This document shows, one piece after another, positions 23,378 to 35,000 of a DNA stretch of 64,000 nt. Within the stretch, counting starts at the first letter, position 1; each line of letters begins with the position of its first letter. The notes under the pieces were generated by a model. It worked only from the letters and a program-made list of their open reading frames with translations. It was not told where the DNA came from and made no database searches. Source of the DNA: Gordionus sp. m RMFG-2023 (Eukaryota; Nematomorpha; Gordioida; Chordodea; Parachordodidae); NCBI RefSeq assembly GCF_954871325.1, contig NC_088777.1:3970509-4034508 (forward strand), read 5' to 3'. A program made the position numbers and the translations under genes.

Positions 23378-24160
23378 TATTCCCCCAAAAATTTACTAAC
23401 AATTATATAGTTTTCATATTTATTATAAAGAGCATATAGTACCATATATGCTTTAGAGCCAAATAAAAGTAAAGCCACATATATATAACTCTTCCAAATA
23501 ATAAAAGAGATATATGAAGACTATAACTTTATACTAATACCAAAATATGTTAAATTAGATTTTGAACAGGCAGCAATAGATGCCATGTATGATATATATA
23601 AAAATACACAAATCAAAGGTTAATTGATAATATTCTTTACATTTTTTATCTTATAATTAGGCTGTTTTTTCCACTTTATTCAAAGGGCTTGGAGAAAGGA
23701 TAGTTCTCTACTGATAAAAAAAATCTACCATGAAAATCTTATAGCCAGAAAAATTGTAAGGAGGATGTGCATTTTACCTCTTCTCAAGCTTGAGGATATT
23801 GATGATGTCCTAGATATCAGTATAACTTTGACCTGTATAAATAATATTGACCTAAATCCTTTGTTTCTATTTATGGGTAAAACCTGGATAGATAAAATAA
23901 AACTATATTTATATTTTTTTGTAGGGCACAATTCAATGTTCTATAGATGTGGAGTAGATATGCAAAGGGTGGTCCCCGCACACAATCGCCTTGAAAGATG
24001 GCATTCATTCTTTAATAAGTTGGTAAAACATCCCATCCAAATATCTATTCTTTTATAAAGCTTATACAATTGGATCAAAGGAACCTCATGCTAACGAAGG
24101 TTCAAATAGATTTAGGAATGATTCTTAAAAAAACAAATTTGGATAAGCTGACTGTTATAA
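23378..24160 (+). pseudogene. MULE transposase, right-arm copy
   Basis: This mirror copy starts inside the FIPPKI segment, so it lacks the MDGTF catalytic motif. The best open part, 23765-24058, reads MCILPLLKLEDIDDVLDISI and later VDMQRVVPAHNRLERWHSFF, the region after the C.FH motif. Frame breaks lie upstream. It could not encode a complete transposase. Confidence 0.65.
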
Positions 24161-24409
24161 TAATTGTATCATTAATAAATTGGAATTTGCTGATAAATTG
24201 GCTTATATTAATTTAATATACAATTCAAATGTATTTGATGATATATAATTTTTATTATTTGTATATTACATTCTAAATAATTTATATTTGTTTTATAAAC
24301 CATTTCTCTGTTAATTTTTGAATGAATTATATGAAATATAATGGTGTTTTTACTTCCCATTATATCATGTCATCTTTTGTATTATTAGTAATTTTGTTAT
24401 TTAAAATTA

Positions 24410-25555
24410 CATTAGGGTCATTTCACGTCAAATCGACCAAAAAAACGAGATTTTCGGACGACCATCTTTAAAATGAACGATACTTGGCATGATAGTTAAT
24501 TGTGTTGTATATGTGAATAAAATCAAAATTTAAAGTGCTAGCTCATCCAGATTACTACAAAGTTGAAAATCGCGAAGTGTGTAATTTCATTAAATCTTGC
24601 TTTTAAAAATACTTAAGATAAAGTTACGAATTATATATCATTTTATAACTCTTAAAATTTTACATTGGAAAATATCGAAAAAAATTATAAAATTCAATTC
24701 CGGTGAAAAATAAAAAAACTAACATTGTTAGGAAGAAATTTTTTTGGGTGTTGATATTCTCTAAAAATGTTTATATCCCACAATTGAGGAAAAGATATGG
24801 TTGCCCATTATTCAAATAACGATTATAAATTCTATAACAGTGACAGGGCGTACTTACAAATTATTGTATCAGGAAAGTCTATTAATGAGTTTAAAATGGG
24901 ATAAGATTAAAACAAGTGGTTTTTTAAAATAATTTTTGTATATAAATATGTTTATTTAAAAATATATCTGAGCTGCCACCTTACTTATTGTCCCAGGATA
25001 TCATATTGGTTATATTTTATCGATTTATTTAATTTTAATACCAATATAATACATATTATTATTAAATATATTATATTATAAAATCGTTTTAATATAACGC
25101 CATCTATATTGTCTTTTTTATTTATAAAAATTTGGATAAAATTAAAAAAACAAAAATGGTTATCGAGATTTTTTATTAAATCGATTAATATAAAGGTTTT
25201 TAGTGCATATCAACACCCAAAAAAATCCCATCCTAACAACGGTAATTTTTTTTACCTTAAATAAGAAAACACTTTAAATTTTCTATTATTTTTCGATATT
25301 TTCCAATTTAAAATTTTAAGGGCTATAAAATGATATAATATTTGTAACTCTATCTTAAGTATTTTTAAAAAAAACAGCACTTCGCGATTTTCGACTTTGA
25401 AGGCGTATATTTTTATATCTGGTTGAGCTAGCACTCTAAAATTTTTATTTTTTTAGCATTTACTACATAAATAACTAACATGCCAAGTTTCATTCATTTT
25501 TGAGATGGTCAGCCAAATCAATGGTTGATTTGTCATGGAAAACTACCCATCACTA
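24410..25555. mobile_element. Foldback-type element with about 350-bp inverted repeats
   Basis: Arms at 24415-24775 and 25205-25555 are inverted copies. Shared pieces include gttgaaaatcgcgaagtg, tcaacacccaaaaaaatccc and tgtcatggaaaactaccc against gggtcatttcacgtcaaatc. The 430-bp centre holds no gene. Ends begin GGGTcatt/GGGTagtt. No target duplication was clear, so the superfamily is unassigned. Confidence 0.6.
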
Positions 25556-26443
25556 AATTGATTATATCTAGTTAGATTGCTAACTTTGAATTATAGATTA
25601 ATTCTTCTCTCAAGAAGAATTTTGATGTTGTTTGACTCCATTTTAATTTATATTGATATGATTATAAATTAAAATAATTTTAAAATATTGTTTATGCCAC
25701 ACTTTAATGGACCAATCACAGAATTGGACAAAACTATACGATGAAGTGTCCATACAATAATAGGCACGGAATTCATTAAACATCTTAATTTTTAAAAATA
25801 GTTTAACCCAATATTTTAAACAATATATAAGCATAGATGGCAGAAAGGTTTGGATATCTATTAAAAAATTCTTAAGGCTTAAATCTTTATTTGAAATTAG
25901 TGAAATTGAGCTGTTTAACATTAGATATACATTTGTTATAAGCATATAGATTTTCTTAACTATACATTATTTTAAGACAAATAAAGAAGCAGCATATCAC
26001 GAGATCTTGTTGAATTTAATAACTGAAGGATTGAGTAGATATTATTTATTAGGTGCAAAAGTAATTTTTTAATTAAATTAAAACTTCCATTCTCTGAGTA
26101 GGATGTTCTACAATATAAAACATTGGGTGGTTAGTTGGCAAGCATGTTTAAAGATTTCAAAAAATGTAGTGGGTTGGCAGGGTAAAAACATTTATACGAG
26201 TGAATGGGCTTGTTGGCTAAAATCACCACATTGCAGCCTTCTAGCTCTAATCTTAGCTGACTAGTTATTTATTTTACTTAGTGAGTATTCCAGGTAATTT
26301 ATTCATAAATACTTTATTAAAAAAATATAAATTATAATTATTTACAGATCGTTCAACATCTTCATTTATGAGTAAAAAGGCAAAAAGCTTTATATCAGAA
26401 TTTAGTTCAATATCAATAAAAATGGATTAATAAATGTTTAAAA
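25556..26443. other. Region 3' of ALKBH7 with weak coding signals
   Basis: Two stretches look vaguely coding but match nothing I know: a minus-strand frame at 25643-25945 (FNEFRAYYCMDTSSYSFVQF) and a plus-strand exon-like piece at about 25976-26060 (EAAYHEILLNLITEGLSRYY followed by a GT donor). A short stretch with ggttagttggc/gggttggcagg resembles the MITE subterminal DNA. No firm call is made. Confidence 0.25.
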
Positions 26444-27185
26444 TTATATTTTATTTCTACAAATTATAGAAATCCTACGTTCTTTATTTATTGTACTTCC
26501 TTTGAATAAATTACCTGTTGCTAATATTTCATGATTAAAATTATATCTTGCAAAATCTCTTAAGATTATAAATAAATATATAAATAATTGTCAAATTTTA
26601 CTTGATAATATAAAGTGATTTTGGAGGTATTAAAACATCTATGATGGCATCTTCATTTATATGAGATAACCTTAAAATGGAGGCAGACAATATACTTAAG
26701 GTTGCAATTATATTACCACAGAACTTATTATATGATTAATTATCTATAAATTTTATTTTACCTTAATGCTGTCTACATGTGGTTTAATATATCCATTTTT
26801 ACTCAAATCTAAAATATGGATATAGGGAATAATCATATTTTTATCTAGAAATGCAGTATCCTTAATTTTATCTATTATTTTAGTATTGTTTTTATTCCAG
26901 CTTTTTTTCTCTGTTTCCCGATAGCCAATTATTGCCTAGTTATGATTATAATTAAACAATAAATTATATTACATCATCCCAGTGATCGTTTTCATATATT
27001 AAATTTTTCAAAAATGGATCAATTTCTTGAAACAATGACTTTTCTTCTAGAGTAGATATAAAATCTTCATGTATGAATAAGCTATTTATAAGCTTTTCCT
27101 TTATATCTTCTTTACATCTAAAATCTATTAACTTATGATTTAACAAACGTTTAATTATTATGTTTGACAAATTTGTATTAAGCAT
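26444..27185 (-). CDS. ALKBH7: ALKBH7, mitochondrial Fe(II)/2-oxoglutarate dioxygenase-like protein
   Basis: ALKBH7 is a mitochondrial AlkB homologue that acts in programmed necrosis and fatty-acid metabolism. Four exons on the minus strand (27185-26973, 26935-26762, 26723-26602, 26558-26444) join in frame to 207 residues. The introns are 37, 38 and 43 nt, all GT-AG. Family landmarks are YENDHWDD (exon 1 end), AIIGYRETEKKSW (exon 2 start), IHILDLSKNGYIKPHVDSIK, FCGNIIATLSILSASILRLS, DFARYNFNHEIL and RRISIICR. The iron ligands are visible as His124, Asp126 and His179, and Arg198 is the likely 2-oxoglutarate contact. The length is close to the human protein (221). The ATG at 27185 gives a short basic N-terminus that could serve as a mitochondrial signal. 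No disruption was seen. Confidence 0.93.
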
Positions 27186-27426
27186 ATTTATTTTTGAAAT
27201 TCATAAAATTAAGATTATTGGCTAAATATACGAAAAAAGAAGATTGATATTACACAATAGTGACAGGTTTTAATATAATCCTCAATTTTTTATTTATAAG
27301 GCGTCTCTGAATATCAACTGATGATACGCCATGACTTCCCGTATAAATTTTCTTATTTTAAATGAAACTGATATAGAAATATTTTTACAAAATCTTAATG
27401 TAAACTTTAAACTGTTTAATTGGAAA

Positions 27427-27503
27427 AGGCGTGACGTCTTCTTATTTCTATTCAGACATATTTAAATGAATGAATCGGCAGACTATATGTTATTATCTAA
27501 GAT
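27427..27503 (-). repeat. Solitary right-end relative of the 6-bp-duplication TIR family
   Basis: It contains tttaaatgaatgaatcg followed by gcagactatatgttattat, closely similar to the right TIR at 11854-11932. No matching left end was found nearby, so it is probably a truncated MITE. Confidence 0.5.
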
Positions 27504-29004
27504 GAGGTGCTGAGATTTAAGATAATTTGCCAGGGGCGTCGATAGCCTCTTACAATATGTGGTCCTAAAAGTTGCTAATTTATTTATAAAAATGTGTATT
27601 TACTTATTGACTCTATTTATATTTTTTTTCAGGAGACCATGGAAGAATGCCCATTACTCTCAATCCCCTCTATAAATAAAACTTATCAATTCAAAACAAT
27701 CCATTTAGAAATAGTCCAAGTTCTCATCCCATATAGTCTAAAAATCCAATTCATTCATACAAATATCTAAATCCAATTTATTCATACAAAAATCTAAAAA
27801 AAATATCTAAGTATCGTAAACGATAATCATTAAATTGCTAAATCTTTCCGATCAATCCCGTCTTCATCCAATATAATGTCTTCTTCACTCCAAACCGCAC
27901 ACAATAAAACTTTTATTGTTCTTTACCAAAAAAACCCATGTGATGATTTCGTTTCACTCCCATCCACAAGGAAACACTAATTCCCCTGTCAAAAAATAAC
28001 TGACATTTGATATATTATATTAAATTTATTTCTTCTTTTTTTCAACAGCTACTACAGGGACTAGGTCTCCTTTGGCGGGCTTTCGGGTCGCTTTTGCCTA
28101 TACTTCGGCTGGATTTATTTACAATATAATATTTAACACAAGTGTAAAATAAAACTCAAGCTTTACTTTCAAAACCGATAAAATATCCTAAAATACCTAA
28201 ATTTAAAAAATATTTTTAACAAGTTAGGTTTCTAATTCACAAATGAATATTCAATCAATAGGAGCTCTATATTTTAACCAAAAAATATTACGGAAACCTG
28301 AAGATTTTTTTCATAGATGCTATAAAGGTTTGAACATCTATTAACGATATCTCGAGGTTTAGGTAATATCATCCATGCTAAAATCTTAATTTAAAATCGA
28401 ATTCCGATATTCTCTATCTATTTTAATATTCTCTATATTCGTTTTTCGAAATGCTGTACACATGAATTGGCTTTCATTTTCAATATTACAAATTTAACGC
28501 ATAAAACTGGTATAAACTTTTGACCGAAGTAATACCTGTTCATGTTATCCATTCTCCTGCATGGTTTACTAATTACCATATTGATTAATTCCCTATCCTT
28601 CTTAGTTTACAACTTTGTTATGGCTTTTTTAAAATTACATTAACCTAGTTTTTCTAATTTAAAATAAACCAAATTCAACCATTAATTTTATTAGGGGGGT
28701 TGAGCCTACCTCACCAGCTAATAGCCATAATTACCAGGAGTCTAATAACATAATTAAACATTTTTTATAGCTTTCTTAAATTTTTTATTGAAACATTTAC
28801 ATGAAGAATAAAAGTATAATTACTGGAACAAAGCTCTTAATAAAAAATTGAAACATTCGTAGAATATAATCTACTAAAACAATGATTTTTAGCCGAAATG
28901 TTGTATTATATGATTTTATCCAAAAAAAAAATTTCACGATAAAAAAAACCTTCCTTTTTACAGCATATTCGTAGAAACGAAAATTGGAAATTATTCGTAT
29001 TAGT
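27504..29004. other. Intergenic DNA 3' of family gene A
   Basis: No gene was recognised. A GC-richer stretch at about 28045-28110 (cctttggcgggctttcgg) stands out but does not resemble a known feature. A minus-oriented copy of the dispersed repeat described at 43562 lies at about 28270-28385. Confidence 0.4.
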
Positions 29005-32000
29005 CTAAATTTCGTAATCTATCTCATAATAATCATACTCGTCAAAATAATAATCCCCTTCACTATTAGATTTTCTTATAATCACGTCTACATCTTCGAA
29101 TTCGTTCCTGTAATACACGTGTCGCCAATCGAATTTGTGTAAGACTTCGGCATCGTAGTCATACTGCAAATCGTATTTTTTGTAATTGTAATCGAAATCG
29201 TAGTATTCCCAGTAAAAATAATTCAAGTAACACTTGGCTAATTCTATCCACTTTTTATCAGCATAATTAGATTCCTGTGTTAGCACTGATTCGCCCACCG
29301 TGGAAAAATTAAGCATGTTGTAAAATTTTGGCGGCAAAACGTCCAATTGATCTAATATGTTCACAATAATTCTTTTATCTGCTGGAATTATGGGCAGTAT
29401 TTTTCGGAACTCACTTTGCTTCCAGGGAACATATATTAGCGGATCAAACTCTACACGTTTAAAAAACAAAGTGAGTTGTCTTATATAATTATCTTAGCAA
29501 TTAATTTTATAATGGCACAAAGTTTACTTACAGTTATATTTATTATTAAAGGGATTATAAGTTATTTTTTTTAAAGGCAGGATGCCAATTTAAAGAACAA
29601 CAAATATACCTTTTCGATTGTGAAAAGCTCGATACACTATATAAACGATTATGAAGAATAATAAAATTAATCCCACAGCAAGGGCTGCGCTTTTTATCTC
29701 AAATTTAATTTCCTTCGGTGTTTCGATTACACATAATTCACCTAAATATGTGGAAATAATACAAAAATATATATACACATTATCTCAAGATTAAAAAAAA
29801 TGATTATATATAAAGAAGAAAGTTCTCTTAAATATAAGTTTAAGTTAATCCTTTTTTCCCCTTATCACACACCCTATCTCCTCAAAACTTTATACAAATT
29901 TATTACTTATAGTTATAAACAATAATTTGAAAGAAAAATAATGAAATTATATTTTTAAAAAAGTGATATATAACCAGAAGCCTATAATAAATGTATCTGT
30001 AGCCTCCAATAATTATGAGTTAAATTCGTGGTAATTTTAAAAAAAAATAAAATAACATACCTTTAGAAATTAGATTAATATCATGGTGGTCTATAGTGAC
30101 TTTTCCTCCTATGGCCTTAGAACGCAAGTTAAAATCTAGGACTATGTAATTTGATATATCATACGTGGCATTATAACTCAAGGTTTTAAAGTAAAACACT
30201 AGTTGTATTTCCAGAGTATCTTCTCTATTCAAAGATTTGAAGAAAAAAAATATATTGCTCAATTTTGTAAAAAAGAGAATTTTATTACCGGTAAAAAGTA
30301 ATACTGGTCACATAATAATCTGGAATATAATTTTTCAGGATATTGTGAATCTTTGGGTGTAGTAAAAAATTAAAGAAAATGTTTATACAAATTTATTTTC
30401 ATCATTAAATTAATAATTGGTTCCAAGTTTACTTTGTTATATATATTTTTTTAAGTTTTTGAGTAAGATGTGAAATTTCCTGAAATGACTACTTACTCTC
30501 AAACACTTTTGGCACTTAGGAAAGCGGGGGGGGGGGGGGTTATGATGCAAGATCAAATTGAAGAGAGTAGCCAGCAGGAAGTCGTGAAGATGTTTACATC
30601 AATTGAATAATAGAAGAGAGGAGGGGGTCTATTGTGGTAAATAAGTGTAAAGAGAAAAGTGAAGAGTTGAGAATAATGTTGTATTATTAAGCTACCAAAT
30701 AGTTTCATATAAATGTACTATGTTACATATTCTAGATCACATTTTAAAAATCGTTTACAAAATACGATTCGCTATACTAGTAACTTCAGGTTACATAAAA
30801 TACACTTAGCTAAAAAAAAAAAATATATTATAATATGACTGAGGTTGAGTAAATTGATATCTGGCAAAAAAATTAATTATTTTTTTCATTATTATATATT
30901 GATTTTCTTTTTTTTTAAATTTAAATAATTAAAATCTTCACTTTCCGAAAAATAAATTTTTAAAAATTAAATTATAACAATGAATACAAAATAAGAGAGC
31001 CTTACTAAATAAAATATATAATAATTTCAATCTATAATCAATATAAAGATATGTAATTAAAGGAAAAAGGGAATTTAAAAAATATAATTTTAAGGATTAT
31101 TTTTTTTAAAAAAAAGAAAATTTATATTTAGGCATGGTCGGCGGGGCTTAATGACCCATGTATGGATATGCAGTTGAAACGACAGATTTCAATTGATATT
31201 CTATGTCGAAGGTAGAAGCCTTCTTTGATCACCTGTGAATAAACGAAACCTTTGCCCTATTGTTTCGAATAATTTAAGGGCTTGGGGTTCAAATAATCCA
31301 CAGGTGTCGCGAAGACCAATAGCTATGCCTAGATTAGAGCTAGGTATAGTTTTTAACCATTCATATCCAAGGTGGCATTTGGCTGGATTTATTTGATCAG
31401 AAAAAGTCGTATTGTAGTCATTATGTATACTTGGGGTTGGGTTTGGGTGGAGAAGAAGTGATGTCTTTAAACAGCTTTGAAGTGTAAGTATTCGATGCAA
31501 AATGCTATGGCAAATTCCAGTCTCTTTATCTTATAGAATTTGGGTATAGGCAGTTTAGGGTATTTTTGCTCCAGAGGTCTAATACCGTATGATATGGGTC
31601 GATATTATCCAAGTGTAAATCGAAATTTAACAAGAGAGGATAGAATTAACAAAACAAAAAAAATTAATGGCATTGGCAGGCATTGAATCGTGAATGGAGA
31701 TTAAATTTGATTTGCGCTTAAAAAGAAAAATATTCATTTGAATCTCTATATTTTTATGAGATTTAAAAATATATATCAAATCCCGCTTTCGGTGAATAAA
31801 ATAGATATACAGATCATAATTTTATTATAATTTTCATGGAGAGTTATTCTTAATCTATTCTATTTGTATGTCTTAAAGTTACATCTTCTTTATTTTCATT
31901 TATTTTTTCTTAGATTAGAAGTAATTTTCTCGAAGATCTTGTAATTTAGAAAATATAGCGAGGCCCCTAAAAGTTTCATTGAAGCCGTTGTTGACAAATT

Positions 32001-35000
32001 AACTCTATTTTTCTTATTACTATTATCAATTTATATTAAATAATGTAAATTTAAATTGGAAAGATATAATATGAAATTTGAATAAATTGTTATAATTGTT
32101 CAGTCATTGGCCTGATTTGCAATTAATATTGGTATTAAATTGCTGTTTTGCCTAGAAATAAACAGCTTTTGAATTAGGATACCCAATTTTGGTTTGTTTA
32201 TTTTATGTTTTTAGTGGCAAATTATATTTTTCGTATATAATTTCTCGTTCTTTTGTTTTTTTTTTAGTATTTGTAATTAATTTTATTTCGTTTTCTTTTT
32301 TCAAAAATATGTTTTTTTTTTACTTTTTAGGCTGTTTATTCGATACTAATTAGCCGGCTATTTAGTAATAAGTCAAACCGAAAACACCCCTACAAAGCTT
32401 TAATTTAAAATTCCTTAATATACGATGTAGCTTGAAAAATCTATTTATGCCTAACACTTATGGTAGAGAAGATGCTAATTTGGATATTCTTTTTTACTTG
32501 CTAATTTATATTTCCATTTTCATAATTTGTTAATTTAAATTTCTTTTGCTAATTTAAAATTTTAATTTTTGTGTAGGTATAGGGGAGAATTAAGGGGCAT
32601 ATTATCGCCATTGGCTTAAAATAGGTGTATATGTTTAAACGTTCAGTGATATAACGGCCAGTGTATTAAAGGCCGTAACAGGGTTTTCGCTCCAATCGCC
32701 TGAATGATGACCAATTGGGAGTTCAGTTAAATGGTGTCTATAATAATGAAAGGAATGAATTGATGGCTAAATAAAAGTGTCATAAAATTTTTTAAAAACG
32801 ATATTTACATAATGCTGCGATTAAAATTTTTATAAATATATATCATGTTAAGCTTATATAATATTTTTAGCATTCCTTCCCCCCTCACCATCTTTGATAA
32901 AAAAAAATGTATTTATAAGGCTGTCTCCTAAATGAAAAAAAAATATATAAATAAATAAATTTATTAACTTTGAAAGAAAAAAATAACATAAACTATATTT
33001 TAACGCAAAAATAAAATAGCGTCCTAAATCATTTTTCAAAAAAATTTTTTTTTTTATTTTTATTTTTACATTTAAAAAATAGCTTATGTTATAATTAAAA
33101 AATTTTTAATTTATATATTTTTTTTCATTTTTAGGACACACAGCCTAAACAATATATATTTTTTAAATGTGTTAATAATTTTTAAAATAATGATTTATTA
33201 ATGTAAAACCTACCAAATTATTCTTCGTAAAATTGTAATCTGCCAAAGCACTTCAAAAAAGCTAAGAAACCTAAGAAAGGAATCAGAAGGTTTACAAATT
33301 TGGATAATTTAGAAGAATATTTAGGTCCTAAAAATCCTATTAGTGGTAAAAGAAAAAAAGATTAAAATAGTCATTTCATTACTCTCAACTCGATTTCCCG
33401 AGATATCGCCGCTTTAGTAATTGCGTGCATTTTTTTAATCCTTTCTAATTGCTTTGTCCAAATTCTTCCTTCGTATATGCATTGGTACAATTGCTCTTCT
33501 ATAAAAAAATATGTATATGTATATATATATAGTTTAATAGTTTATTATATACATATATATGTATATATGACAAAATCGGGGAAAAATATTTATATAGCAA
33601 ACCCTAACCTAAAATCTACAGGGTGATAGATAAAATTAACTTAATAATATTAATAATTATTTCTTTTATAAACTAAATTCAAATTAAAAAAGATCATCCA
33701 AATTTTGTTCACTCATATATAGATTCATAATAAATCATTGTACAACCTATTTCAATTTATCACCTCTTTGCCTTAAAATTTGTTGAAGTATTAAAATTTA
33801 ACCTGGAACGCAGTGGATTCTTGTATCGGATGAAGAATAATTTTTCTCACATTTACAGAATTTTTCATGGCAGATAGAATGGTCCACCATGGTCAGGCAT
33901 TCGATGGTATTTTGACATATCTCCCCTATTATTTTGCCTGAATATAATTAAGTTTAACAAAATAACAGTTGTCGGAGAGGAGGGTAGCGTTGTGTGAAGG
34001 AAGGGATTGAAAATATAAGAATAAATTTTTTAAACCTTTATGACAGTTTTGGTCAATGGGATAGTAATTAAAATTACAACGACATATCAAGTCTATACAT
34101 TTTTCACTTAGGCATTCGTAATCGTCCAAACATTGATTAGACAAATTTTTCTCTGAATATATTTTACGTACAGTGATTCAAATTTAAAAAAAAAGGAGGA
34201 TAAGGGGTAATTAAACCAACCTTATTTAATAGGTTAAATTATCTTAAGAAACTCAATAGTATTCTTAAAAAGCCTGGTTTGGGTCAATTTTTTCAAAACG
34301 GGCAGATTAAGATTTTAGCTAAAATATTATTATGTAAGTATCGAGATTTGGCAAATAAGATCTTTAAGCATTTCTGCCAGTTATGAGAAATATCTTCAGG
34401 CTTAAATCATGTTATTTTGGAAACACTAAACTCAATGTTATTCGGTCCTCATATTTTATAATAATTCTTATTAATATGTTTCCTTCAGAGTTATGATTTT
34501 TTTTTCTCAAAAATTAAGATCATTTAATTGTATAAAAATTAAGCAAAGATATTGCGAGATCCATGATCCCATTTTGATTGATCTAATATAACAAAGCCTT
34601 TTGTGATTTCGATCTATATATGCGATATTGAAAAATAAAACAGTGACGATAGAAATCTTTGATGATTTTTGGGATAAAACAAAGATTTTTAGGATAATAA
34701 AATCTTTAGTGTTTTCAATTCTTCGGTGATTTATAAAATTAAAATTATTAGGTTAAATCATTTGTGATAATACCATCATCTTTATGAAATATGCGAAGAC
34801 TAAAAAAAAATTAAAATGAGATAATTTTTTTTATCTTAATTTATATAAAATAATTTTTATTTATTTGATGAAAGAAAAAATATATTTTTATTTTTAATAT
34901 AATGGCTAAGTTCAAATCATCATTTTCATAATTTTTGTAAATTTTTTTTGATACAAATGAGTTAAATATCAGGGATCCAAACCCAACCTAAACCGAACCA

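Larger units (their letters stand above)
21915..24345. mobile_element. Palindromic MULE transposon remnant
   Basis: Two arms, 21915-22878 and 23378-24345, are inverted copies around a spacer of about 500 bp. Shared mirrored strings include ataattgtttgttaatttt near the inner edge and aaatggtttataaa near the outer edge. Each arm carries the same MULE-type transposase coding, minus strand on the left and plus strand on the right. Only the left copy continues into the catalytic MDGTF motif at the spacer edge. Clear terminal repeats with a 9-bp target duplication were not identified. Confidence 0.7.

Noticed and set aside
14223-24345. Assembly artefact as the explanation for both palindromes
   Set aside because: The arms differ at many positions and by small insertions, which argues for old, real inverted duplications, although long reads would settle it.
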